Of a stretch of DNA of 64,000 nucleotides, positions 17,249-23,997 are shown piece after piece; the first letter of the stretch is position 1; every line of letters starts with the position of its first letter. The notes beneath the pieces are model-generated. The model was not told the origin of the DNA and did no database searches. It worked only from the letters and a program-made list of their open reading frames with translations. A program made the position numbers and the translations under genes. The DNA comes from JBFLXR01 sp040757065 (GTDB lineage: Bacteria > Pseudomonadota > Gammaproteobacteria > Burkholderiales > Gallionellaceae), in the NCBI GenBank assembly GCA_040757065.1, contig JBFLXR010000008.1, forward strand, positions 1 to 64,000, given 5' to 3'.

Positions 17249-18553
17249 TTATTCTCCTTTGGCAGCTTGTTTCTTGGCGTTAATGCGGGCGACTTCCTCA
17301 TCCCATCCGTCGGTACGGACGTAGGGGTTCATACGCGGCGAGGAAACCATGTTCGGATCGGCATCGATGCCCATTGCATCAAGGAAATTGACCAAACCGA
17401 TACGTTCGATCATTTCGCCGGTGCGTTCGTGTTCCAGCGCATTTTCCGCAAAGAAGTCGATAATGTTTTGTGCCAGTTCGACCAGTTTTTCGACGTTTTC
17501 GTCGGTGTCGAGCTTCATGAACGGCACCACCACAGTCCCCATCAGATCGCCGATTTTCAGCGTGCGCTTGCCGCCGATCAGAATAGCGGCACCGCGGTCG
17601 TTACCGGGAGCCAGCCCGCCAGTCATCACATTGATGCAATGCATGCAGCGCACGCAGTCGCGGTTGTCGATTTCCACTGCATGGGTGTCGCTGACGGCCA
17701 CACTGGAGATATGGTCGCCGGATTTGACGTCTTTGATTTGCTTTAACTGGAAAGCTTTGGTCGGGCAGCGCGCTACCACGTCGTTTACCAGTTCATCCAT
17801 GCCGTGCTTGGCGAACCACTTTTTAGCCAGCGCTTCGTCAGTCTGGATGTTATCGCGCCACGTTCCGATCACAGCCATGTCGGAACGCTGAATCGAATTC
17901 ATGCAGTCGTTCGGGCAACCGGAGAACTTGAACTTGAATTTGTAGGGCAGGGACGGGCGGTGAATATCGTCGAGAAAATTGTTGATGATGGCGCGGTGTG
18001 CTTTAGCCTCATCGTAGCAGGATTGTTCGCAACGGGCGCTGCCGACGCAAGACATCGAAGTGCGGACGGCCGGACCAGCGCCGCCGAGGTCGAAACCGAG
18101 CTCGTTGATTTCATCGAAGGCTTTTTGCACGTTTTCGGTGGTTGTACCCTGAAACATGATGTCGCCGGACTGCCCGTGAAAGGCGATCAGGCCGGAACCG
18201 TGGCGCTCCCAAATGTCGCACATCTTGCGCAGGATATCGGTTGTGTAATGCATGCCGGGCGGGGGCATGACGCGCAGGGTGTGGAATTCGGCCGCATCTT
18301 TGAACTGAGGGCTGCCGTTCTCGTCTTTGAGTTCAGTAAAGCGTGGAATAACACCGCCGCCATAACCGAATACCCCGACTGTGCCGCCTTTCCAATAACC
18401 TTTTCGGGTTTCGTAGGAAGTTTCTAGCTGTCCCAGCAGGTCGACCGCCATGTCCTTGTCTTGAGCCAGGCGCTTCAGCCCGGTAACAAAGCTGGGCCAA
18501 GGGCCGTTCTCAAGTTCATCGAGATTCGGTGTGTCATGCAACTTCTTTGCCAT
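17249..18553 (-). CDS. dsrA: DsrA, reverse dissimilatory sulfite reductase alpha subunit
   Basis: DsrA is the alpha subunit of reverse dissimilatory sulfite reductase in the cytoplasm. The 434-aa product shows the siroheme/Fe-S ligands CVGSARCEQSC and FSGCPNDCMNS, and a ferredoxin insert CVRCMHCINVMTGGLAPG. The ATG at 18553 has AAAGGA 6 bases upstream. It is the first gene of a minus-strand run that continues through dsrN, cysG and moaC with mostly overlapping or near-touching genes. The promoter elements I propose lie about 180 bp upstream, which would leave a long untranslated leader. Confidence 0.97.
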   Translation of the reverse strand: MAKKLHDTPNLDELENGPWPSFVTGLKRLAQDKDMAVDLLGQLETSYETRKGYWKGGTVGVFGYGGGVIPRFTELKDENGSPQFKDAAEFHTLRVMPPPGMHYTTDILRKMCDIWERHGSGLIAFHGQSGDIMFQGTTTENVQKAFDEINELGFDLGGAGPAVRTSMSCVGSARCEQSCYDEAKAHRAIINNFLDDIHRPSLPYKFKFKFSGCPNDCMNSIQRSDMAVIGTWRDNIQTDEALAKKWFAKHGMDELVNDVVARCPTKAFQLKQIKDVKSGDHISSVAVSDTHAVEIDNRDCVRCMHCINVMTGGLAPGNDRGAAILIGGKRTLKIGDLMGTVVVPFMKLDTDENVEKLVELAQNIIDFFAENALEHERTGEMIERIGLVNFLDAMGIDADPNMVSSPRMNPYVRTDGWDEEVARINAKKQAAKGE

Positions 18554-18734
18554 GAAATTTCCTTTCGGTCACGTTGCCGGGGTGCTCCCGGGACGAACAA
18601 TTAAAGCGCTTGATGCAAATGGATACGGCTGTGCGGCATTGCTCGATCCACTTTCAAACTCATTCGGGTCTGACGGAACGTTTGTTTTATTTATCGCTGC
18701 GCCCGTCCGGACAGAGCTCCCTTGATGCGCCGGA
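18554..18734 (-). other. Putative long 5' leader of dsrA
   Basis: If transcription starts just downstream of the -10-like box at 18735-18740, about 180 nt precede dsrA. No gene is supported here on either strand; a 64-codon plus-strand frame (18531-18725) overlaps dsrA and has no ribosome site or recognisable features. I see no clear riboswitch class or intrinsic terminator, only a few short GC-rich inverted repeats. The leader could hold post-transcriptional control or simply be spacer. Confidence 0.35.
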
Positions 18735-18803
18735 ATGTTAAGGGGCTTATCCGCGCTTCGCCATTACCCTGACGGGTATATCGAATAACCCGAATGGGGG
18801 ATA
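18735..18803 (-). promoter_or_regulatory. Putative dsrA promoter with paired dyad operators
   Basis: Two dyads lie 22 bp apart. One is TACCCTGACGGGTA at 18765-18778, a TACCC-N4-GGGTA palindrome. The other is TAACCCGAATGGGGGATA at 18786-18803. On the minus strand the proximal dyad is followed at once by a -35-like TGGCGA (18758-18763), 17 bp, and a -10-like TAACAT (18735-18740). The same arrangement occurs before tusA and soeA. The half-site resembles the TACYYMT heptamers bound by NarL-type regulators, so the response regulator at 32249-32920 is the obvious candidate. Binding is inferred, not shown. Confidence 0.5.
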
Positions 18804-18926
18804 TGCGGGGCACTCCTTGGTGTTATCCTCATTCGCTGGCTTTATGGATAGACTTGGCGGCAATCAATGCCCCCGATTGCAGGGTCGTCCGGCACGGTTG
18901 AATCGGATTACATTGAAGGGGAATAT

Positions 18927-19154
18927 GTGACGCAGTTGAAGACACTAGATAGCTTCAAGGTGCCTTGGGGTGGTCAGGAAATCGAATTGCAGCAAGTGGA
19001 TTTTGTCGAAGATGGAATGCCGCTGCTGCGCGTACGGATACGGGAAGGCAAGCGCTTCACAATATTCGACATTGATCCGCTGACGGCACGTCGCTGGGCT
19101 GAAGGCATGCAAGCGTGGGCGCAATCGCTGGACAGCGATCGGGGCGAGGCGTAG
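18927..19154 (+). CDS. Conserved-looking 75-aa protein of unknown function
   Basis: I place the start at the GTG at 18927, with AAGGGG 5 bases upstream; an open frame back to 18867 lacks a site. The product begins MTQLKTLDSFKVPWGGQEIELQ and contains a compact beta-rich stretch (VDFVEDGMPLLRVRIREGKRFTIF, residues about 24-47) followed by a predicted helix (DPLTARRWAEGMQAWAQS). No cysteines or transmembrane segments. It is divergent from dsrA and ends 2 bp before the Cas6-like gene, so the two are probably translated together. I do not recognise a named family. Confidence 0.75.
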   Translation: MTQLKTLDSFKVPWGGQEIELQQVDFVEDGMPLLRVRIREGKRFTIFDIDPLTARRWAEGMQAWAQSLDSDRGEA

Positions 19155-19156
19155 CC

Positions 19157-19744
19157 GTGACGATGACCGATGTCGTGTTCGAGTTGCGCGGCGACCGGTT
19201 GCCGGCCGATTATGCTTTCGGCTTGTGGGATGAGATTGTGCGATGCGTTCCCGCGCTGGCAGAGGATGCACTGACTGGGGTGCATCCGCTACGGTTGGCG
19301 GCGGGCACGGAAGAATGTTTGTTGCCGAAGCGCGCCAAACTGGTGGTGCGGGCGAGCGCCGGGCTGGTGCTGCAAGCACTGCGCCTGAGTGGGGCGCGTT
19401 TGCAGGTCGGCGGCGAAGCTCTGGAGGTGGGGCGCGCAGTCGAGCGCGAACTGACGCACTTTTCGACTTTGCAGGCACATCTGGTGGTCGGCGCAGGGGA
19501 TGAGCAGGCATTTTTGGAAGAGATTGACGTCGTGATGAATGCGCGCGGAATCGCAGCGAAACGGATTTGCGGCAAGCGCATGGCGATAGGCGATCCGACA
19601 CGCGGTTTAAGCGGCTATGCGCTGGTTTTGCACGAGCTGAAACCGGAAGCGTCGCTGGCTTTGCAGTACGAAGGTTTAGGGGCAGGGCGGTGTTACGGCT
19701 GCGGGATTTTTGTACCGCATAAAGTCATCGCGGGGATCGATTAG
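19157..19744 (+). CDS. Orphan Cas6/Cmx6-like (type I-MYXAN) RNA-processing-fold protein
   Basis: From the GTG at 19157 (GAGG 7 bases upstream) the product is 195 aa. It follows the Cas6/Cmx6 pattern: an N-terminal DVVFELRGDRLPADYAFGLW segment, the GVHPLRL block around residue 43, and central LVVRASAGLVLQALRLSGARL. At the C-terminus VLHELKPEASLALQYEGLG leads into the glycine-rich loop GLGAGRCYGCGIF, the GLGxxRxxGCGxF signature of Cas6 nucleases. In CRISPR systems such proteins cut pre-crRNA. Here there is no repeat array and no other cas gene; neighbours are sulfur-trafficking genes. His43 is a possible catalytic residue. A nucleic-acid role is inferred. It may be domesticated for an unknown RNA. 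Confidence 0.7.
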   Translation: MTMTDVVFELRGDRLPADYAFGLWDEIVRCVPALAEDALTGVHPLRLAAGTEECLLPKRAKLVVRASAGLVLQALRLSGARLQVGGEALEVGRAVERELTHFSTLQAHLVVGAGDEQAFLEEIDVVMNARGIAAKRICGKRMAIGDPTRGLSGYALVLHELKPEASLALQYEGLGAGRCYGCGIFVPHKVIAGID

Positions 19745-19792
19745 CCGGTCTGCTGTTGAATAGGGAAGCGAACATCGTATAGGGAGAACAGG

Positions 19793-20278
19793 ATGAACGA
19801 TCAGGAATTGCACGCCAATCTGGTAGTGAATATGAAGGGACTGACTTGTCCCGCACCCTTGCTCGGCGTAAAGCGCATGATTGCCGATCTGGAAGCCGGG
19901 CAAATTTTGCTGCTGATTTCCGACTGTCAGGGGACGCGCGACGATTTGTTCGCTTGGACAAAGCAGACCGGCAATCAGGTGCTGAAAGCCGAACCGATGG
20001 AAAACGGTGCGACCGCGTACTATGTGAAGAAAGGGAAGGCAAAGGCGGTGACGGCGAATGTATTGCTCGACATTCGCGGCGTTGTGTGTCCCGGCCCGAT
20101 CGTGGAAGCGAAAAAACTGCTGAACGGTATGAACAGCGGCGAAATTCTGAAACTGGTCAGCAACTGCCCCGGTATCGAATCCGATATCGTTGGCTGGGCC
20201 GCGGCGACCGGCATGCGTATTCTCGAAACCGACAAGGTGTCGGCCGACGAGTACGAGTTCTATATCCAGAAGGCCTAG
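19793..20278 (+). CDS. Tandem two-domain TusA-type sulfur carrier
   Basis: TusA proteins carry persulfide sulfur on the cysteine of a CPxP motif and hand it to DsrEFH. This 161-aa protein contains two complete TusA domains in one chain: CPAP at residues 19-22 and CPGP at residues 99-102. Each is followed by the usual helix and a second cysteine (C45 in LISDCQGT and C125 in LVSNCPGI). Normal TusA is about 75 aa with one domain, as in the gene at 23657-23884. AGGGAGAACAGG precedes the ATG. It follows the Cas6-like gene by 48 bp and precedes the 198-aa gene by 6 bp. A two-cysteine carrier could hold or exchange two sulfurs; this is inference. Confidence 0.9.
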   Translation: MNDQELHANLVVNMKGLTCPAPLLGVKRMIADLEAGQILLLISDCQGTRDDLFAWTKQTGNQVLKAEPMENGATAYYVKKGKAKAVTANVLLDIRGVVCPGPIVEAKKLLNGMNSGEILKLVSNCPGIESDIVGWAAATGMRILETDKVSADEYEFYIQKA

Positions 20279-20284
20279 TTTTCC

Positions 20285-20881
20285 ATGCGGCTGAAGAGCC
20301 ATTGGTTTAAACCGGGTAAAGAAAAAACGCCGCAGGAGCTGGCAGGCGCTGCGGCGTTTTCCATTTGGCGCATTGCTGTTCAGGCAATCAAAAATTTGCG
20401 CAAGGCCGACTTCGAAGTGGCGGTGGGCGAACAATATTTCGCCTATTTATATGAATTTCTGAATTACCTGGTGCAGATCGCCGACCGGCAGGCGTACCTG
20501 CATTTGCAAGGCGCGGCGCGGGGTACGTTTACGATTGCGCTGGTGAACCGGGTAGGCGAGATCGTTGCCGAAAACCGCAGCGAGTTACTCGGCGGTGAGG
20601 CGGCCGGCCACAAGGCCCGGTTTGTGGACTTGTTCAACCATCGCGCCGACGATTACGCAGAATTCGATTACAACGAAGAATCCGGGCCGGACTTCGGTTT
20701 CTTGCGGTATGCCGCCTGCTGTGTACAAGAAGCGGCGGACGAGCGCGACCAACACTGGATTACTGACCAAGTCATGGCGATCGAAGGACCGGAAGGCGCG
20801 GCATTGGTTGCTCGGGCGATGCGCGGTTTACTCGAGTTGGAGCCGCGTCGCCGTGCGGCGGGCGGTACGAGCGGAGATTGA
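20285..20881 (+). CDS. Hypothetical protein, 198 aa, in the TusA2 cluster
   Basis: The gene starts 6 bp after the double TusA and ends 1 bp before the dioxygenase, so it belongs to the same transcription unit. The product is soluble, with a basic N-terminus (MRLKSHWFKPGKEKTPQEL), a mostly helical first half (KADFEVAVGEQYFAYLYEFLNYLV, residues about 41-64) and an acidic middle (DYAEFDYNEESGPDFGFLRY). It has two adjacent cysteines (AACCVQEAADE). A helical segment containing DQHWITDQVMAIEGPEGAALV ends in a basic tail. No known family is recognised. The CC pair could take part in sulfur or metal binding, but that is a guess. Confidence 0.75.
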   Translation: MRLKSHWFKPGKEKTPQELAGAAAFSIWRIAVQAIKNLRKADFEVAVGEQYFAYLYEFLNYLVQIADRQAYLHLQGAARGTFTIALVNRVGEIVAENRSELLGGEAAGHKARFVDLFNHRADDYAEFDYNEESGPDFGFLRYAACCVQEAADERDQHWITDQVMAIEGPEGAALVARAMRGLLELEPRRRAAGGTSGD

Positions 20882-20882
20882 A

Positions 20883-21776
20883 ATGCCGTTCCGTGCGGAA
20901 GGCTCACCCTTCGATCTGGAAAATGACCGTGCTTACCAGCAATGGCGCGCTCGCAAGTTAAGTCAGGTGCCAGTTTCAATCGAGCAATTGGTGGTGGAAG
21001 TCGATCATCCCGGTCGTTTATCGGATACAGAGCTGGAAGCGTTGCGTACGCATTGCCGACACAGCAATATGGTGATTTACGCCAGCGCGAAACCGCTTGA
21101 AGACAGTGCGGCAATACTGGCGTTGGGGCAGAGGTTCGGGCTGATGCGGCTCGATGCGAACTGGCTTGCGGACGAGGACGGCGTGTCGCGTATCGCAGTC
21201 GGCGCAGATGCGCTGCATAAGGCCTATATTCCCTATACCAACCGCCCGATCAAGTGGCATACCGACGGGTATTACAACACCGAGGAGCATCGCATACGCG
21301 GGATGATACTGCATTGCGTGCGCAGTGCAGAAATCGGCGGCGAGAACCGGCTGATGGATCATGAAATTGCCTATATCTTATTGCGCGACGCTAATCCCGA
21401 TTATATTCGCACCTTACAAGCGTCGGATGCCATGACCATTCCGGAGCGTGAAGACGAAAACGGCGTTGCGCGCGCCGCGCAAACCGGCCCGGTGTTTTCG
21501 GTCGATGCCACCACCGGCAGCCTGCACATGCGTTATACCGCCCGCACGCGCAGCATCGAATGGAAGCAAGACTCAACGACACTGGCTGCCGTGGCGGAAC
21601 TCGAACGGATACTTTCCGATGCATCCTCCCCCTATGTGTACCGTGTCCGCCTCGAACCGGGGATGGGGTTGATTTGCAACAACGTACTGCACGACCGCGC
21701 CGGATTTACCGACAATCCGCGTCTGCCGCGTTTACTGTACCGGGCACGGTACTATGACCGGATTGCGGGAACTTGA
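20883..21776 (+). CDS. TauD/TfdA-family Fe(II)/2-oxoglutarate dioxygenase
   Basis: From the ATG at 20883 (GGAG 7 bases upstream) the protein is 297 aa, typical for TauD-like oxygenases. The iron ligands are visible: His and Asp in KWHTDGYYN near residue 122, and the distal His in ICNNVLHDRAGF near residue 268. The 2-oxoglutarate-binding arginine follows in RLPRLLYRARYYDR. Family members hydroxylate varied substrates; TauD itself releases sulfite from taurine, which would suit a sulfur-oxidation locus, but the substrate cannot be read from sequence. Last gene of its operon, ended by the terminator at 21798-21827. Confidence 0.85.
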   Translation: MPFRAEGSPFDLENDRAYQQWRARKLSQVPVSIEQLVVEVDHPGRLSDTELEALRTHCRHSNMVIYASAKPLEDSAAILALGQRFGLMRLDANWLADEDGVSRIAVGADALHKAYIPYTNRPIKWHTDGYYNTEEHRIRGMILHCVRSAEIGGENRLMDHEIAYILLRDANPDYIRTLQASDAMTIPEREDENGVARAAQTGPVFSVDATTGSLHMRYTARTRSIEWKQDSTTLAAVAELERILSDASSPYVYRVRLEPGMGLICNNVLHDRAGFTDNPRLPRLLYRARYYDRIAGT

Positions 21777-21797
21777 ATAATTTCGCTCGGAAGAAAC

Positions 21798-21827
21798 AAA
21801 AAAGCCCGCTGTACAGCGGGCTTTTTT
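21798..21827. terminator. Bidirectional intrinsic terminator
   Basis: An A-run, then AGCCCGCT-GTAC-AGCGGGCT and a T-run make a symmetrical GC-rich hairpin. It has U-tracts in both directions and sits between two convergent genes, the dioxygenase on plus and fadL on minus. It should stop transcription from both sides. Confidence 0.92.
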
Positions 21828-21840
21828 GTCGATGGCAGTC

Positions 21841-23091
21841 TTACCAACCGTATGCGATGCCGAATGAGTTTTGCGACATGCTCAGGTTGGCTTCGCCGCC
21901 GCCGAATCCCGGAGGTGCGCCGGGCGGAATGGAACCCGCGCCGCTGACGGTTTTCTTGAAGGCGTGCATGTAGGCGAGGGTGATTTCCGACTTGTCGGCT
22001 AGTGTCCAAGTTGCGCCCAGAGTCAGGTGATCTTGCACAACACCCGGCGCCAGAATGTTGAAGAAAGTCTGGCTGGCGGGGATGGGCTGGTCGTTATGGT
22101 TGTAGCCGGCTCGCAGTGTCAGGGTCGAATCTACGACATGGCTGATGCCGAGTTTATAGACATTGATGCTGCGCCAGCCGAAACCGGAACCGTTCGACGC
22201 GCCCATCGGTCCGCCAGCAGCCATGGTGTTGGAGATCGATTTAATATTGCCGTACAGAATGCGTTCGACGTCGAAGGCGAGCGTGGTAGACGGGCTGGCT
22301 TTTAATGCCATGCCGATTGCGTAGTTGGCCGGAATGTCGAAGCCGCCTTGTTCCGCGAACAGCCCCTGATATTTGCTGAATTTGCTCATTCTGGTCTTGG
22401 TTTGATAAGTCGCGCCCAGCGAGAATTCTGGCGTTAGCTGGCCGACCCAGCCGATACGCAGGCCGTACCCGGTCGAGCTGTTTTTGCCGTTATTGCTGAC
22501 GTTGGCCGGAGATTGCGACATGCCGGCGAACGGTTGAATGCCTTTGGCTTCGAATGTTTGGTAGGCCAGATTCAGCGCGACGCCGATGGAATGCTCCGGT
22601 GCCAGCTTCATCGACCAAGTCGGTGAAATGAACAGTTGTTCCAGATTCACGCCGGCTGTTCCCGTGCCGCCGAATCCGCCGAACGGGTTGGTGTTGTAGG
22701 TGGTATTCATCCCGCCGTTACCGAAAACCGATAGCCCAAGGGCAGTGTCGGAATTCAGCATTTTGTTGTAGCCGAATTCGGGGATGAAAAAGTTTTGTTT
22801 GCCGTTGGCGCTGTAGGTGCCGTTTACTCCGGGGAACATATTCCCGGTGATTTGCGCTTCGCGCGATGGACGGAACCAGTCCAGGCCGATGTCGGCACGG
22901 TCACCGACCATAACCATTCCGGCCGGATTGGTTGCCGCAGCCAGCGCATCCTGCGGCAGGGCAACGCCCGCTCCGCCCATGCCTTTGGCTTTCATGCCGT
23001 AGCCGTGCGAAAAATATCCGTTAGTGGCGAAAGCCGCCGGTGAAATCAGACCACATGCAATGCACATCGATACAGCAAGCTTCAGCTTCAT
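21841..23091 (-). CDS. FadL/OmpP1/TodX-family outer-membrane channel
   Basis: FadL-family proteins are outer-membrane beta-barrels that pass hydrophobic molecules. The start at 23091 has GGGGG about 6 bases upstream; the next in-frame ATG at 23097 overlaps it. The 416-aa product has a signal peptide (MKLKLAVSMCIACGLISPAAFA) and then the FadL N-terminal hatch signature (TNGYFSHGYGMKAKGMGGAGVALPQDALAAATNPAGM). Alternating beta strands follow, with a C-terminal aromatic end (GIAYGW). It lies 71 bp after dsrE2 on the same strand. Its placement in a sulfur-trafficking cluster suggests uptake of a hydrophobic sulfur compound, but the substrate is not evident. Confidence 0.88.
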   Translation of the reverse strand: MKLKLAVSMCIACGLISPAAFATNGYFSHGYGMKAKGMGGAGVALPQDALAAATNPAGMVMVGDRADIGLDWFRPSREAQITGNMFPGVNGTYSANGKQNFFIPEFGYNKMLNSDTALGLSVFGNGGMNTTYNTNPFGGFGGTGTAGVNLEQLFISPTWSMKLAPEHSIGVALNLAYQTFEAKGIQPFAGMSQSPANVSNNGKNSSTGYGLRIGWVGQLTPEFSLGATYQTKTRMSKFSKYQGLFAEQGGFDIPANYAIGMALKASPSTTLAFDVERILYGNIKSISNTMAAGGPMGASNGSGFGWRSINVYKLGISHVVDSTLTLRAGYNHNDQPIPASQTFFNILAPGVVQDHLTLGATWTLADKSEITLAYMHAFKKTVSGAGSIPPGAPPGFGGGEANLSMSQNSFGIAYGW

Positions 23092-23168
23092 TTCCATCCC
23101 CCCTGTTGGTTATATTGAAACTGGTACTGCGAACCGCCTGATTGCGCTGACAAGCAGCGCGTGTTGCC

Positions 23169-23633
23169 TTAGATAAACAGACAGATGTCGGTATCTCCGG
23201 CGAATTCCATAAAGGTCGCAGCGCCGCCGTATTCGACGCTGTCGATGAAGTCGCTCTTTTCGAATTCGAACAAGTCGACGGTCATCTGGCAGGCGACGAA
23301 CTTAACGTCTGCTTCTAGACACAAGTCGCGCAGTTCTTCTAGCGAGGCCACGCCTTTTTTCTTGAGCTTGTCCTTCATCATCATGGTCGCCATGGTTTCC
23401 ATGCCGGGCAGCATTTGCACCATCACGGGCATGGGAATCGGCATCGGCATCGCTGGATTGGCCAGCGGGCTGATCTTAACGTCGGATAAATCCTTACGCA
23501 GCAGTTGCAGGCCGTAGAAAGTGAAGAAAATCTGTACGTCGTAGCCCAGCGCAGCGGCGGTCGAGGCCAGAATAAACGGCGGGTAGGCCATGTCCAGCGT
23601 ACCCTTGGTGGCGATGATGGCCATCTTTTTCAT
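23169..23633 (-). CDS. dsrE2: DsrE2-type sulfurtransferase
   Basis: DsrE2 proteins belong to the DsrE/F/H superfamily and act with TusA in cytoplasmic persulfide transfer. The 154-aa product begins MKKMAIIATKGTLDMAYPPFILASTAAALGYDV, typical of the family. It has a methionine- and proline-rich hydrophobic stretch (residues 62-86) proposed to interact with membrane in such proteins, and two cysteines (C105 in LRDLCLEAD, C115 in FVACQMTVD), the latter being the usual active site. It follows tusA by 23 bp. The usual rhodanese partner is not present next to it here. Confidence 0.9.
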   Translation of the reverse strand: MKKMAIIATKGTLDMAYPPFILASTAAALGYDVQIFFTFYGLQLLRKDLSDVKISPLANPAMPMPIPMPVMVQMLPGMETMATMMMKDKLKKKGVASLEELRDLCLEADVKFVACQMTVDLFEFEKSDFIDSVEYGGAATFMEFAGDTDICLFI

Positions 23634-23656
23634 GATTCGCTCCCTGAGTGAACGGA

Positions 23657-23884
23657 TTATTTCTTTTGCATGTAGAAGAAGTATTCGCCGTTTTCTTCGC
23701 TTTGAGACAGCAGGGCGTTGCCGGTCTGGTTGGCAAAGGCTTGCATATCCTTAACCGAGCCGCAGTCGGTCGAAACGACCTTCAACACCTGACCGGATCC
23801 CATATCGGTCAGCGCTTTTTTGGTTTTCAGAATCGGCAGCGGGCAGTTCAGACCGCGGGCGTCCAGTTCTTTGTCGAAATTCAT
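23657..23884 (-). CDS. tusA: Sulfur carrier protein TusA
   Basis: TusA carries persulfide sulfur and is the central donor to DsrEFH in sulfur oxidisers. The 75-aa product has the canonical CPLP motif at residues 14-17 (ARGLNCPLPILKTKKAL) and the usual beta-alpha arrangement ending in FFYMQKK. CAGGAGAGAGAACC before the ATG gives a good ribosome site. It is the first gene of tusA-dsrE2-fadL and has its own promoter region with the paired dyads. A second, two-domain TusA is encoded at 19793-20278. Confidence 0.95.
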   Translation of the reverse strand: MNFDKELDARGLNCPLPILKTKKALTDMGSGQVLKVVSTDCGSVKDMQAFANQTGNALLSQSEENGEYFFYMQKK

Positions 23885-23926
23885 GGTTCTCTCTCCTGAG
23901 TGTTGCGTGTTGAATAAAATATCCCG

Positions 23927-23997
23927 CTATTAGGCAGAATGCTGCATGCAGTGTCCATCCCCTCCAAGGGTAGTGTGTCTATCCCCCAACTGGGTTA
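23927..23997 (-). promoter_or_regulatory. Putative tusA promoter with paired dyad operators
   Basis: On the minus strand a distal dyad TAACCCAGTTGGGGGATA (23980-23997) and a proximal dyad TACCCTTGGAGGGGATG (23956-23972) lie 24 bp apart centre to centre. A -35-like TGGACA (23952-23957), 19 bp and a -10-like TAATAG (23927-23932) follow. The distal dyad overlaps the 3' end of the Usp gene. The layout matches the soeA and dsrA promoters, including the distance to the start codon seen for soeA. Confidence 0.5.

Noticed and set aside
18500..21800. CRISPR array near the Cas6-like gene
   Set aside because: No direct repeats with regular spacers were seen on either strand in the intergenic regions around the gene, and no other cas-type protein occurs in the window.
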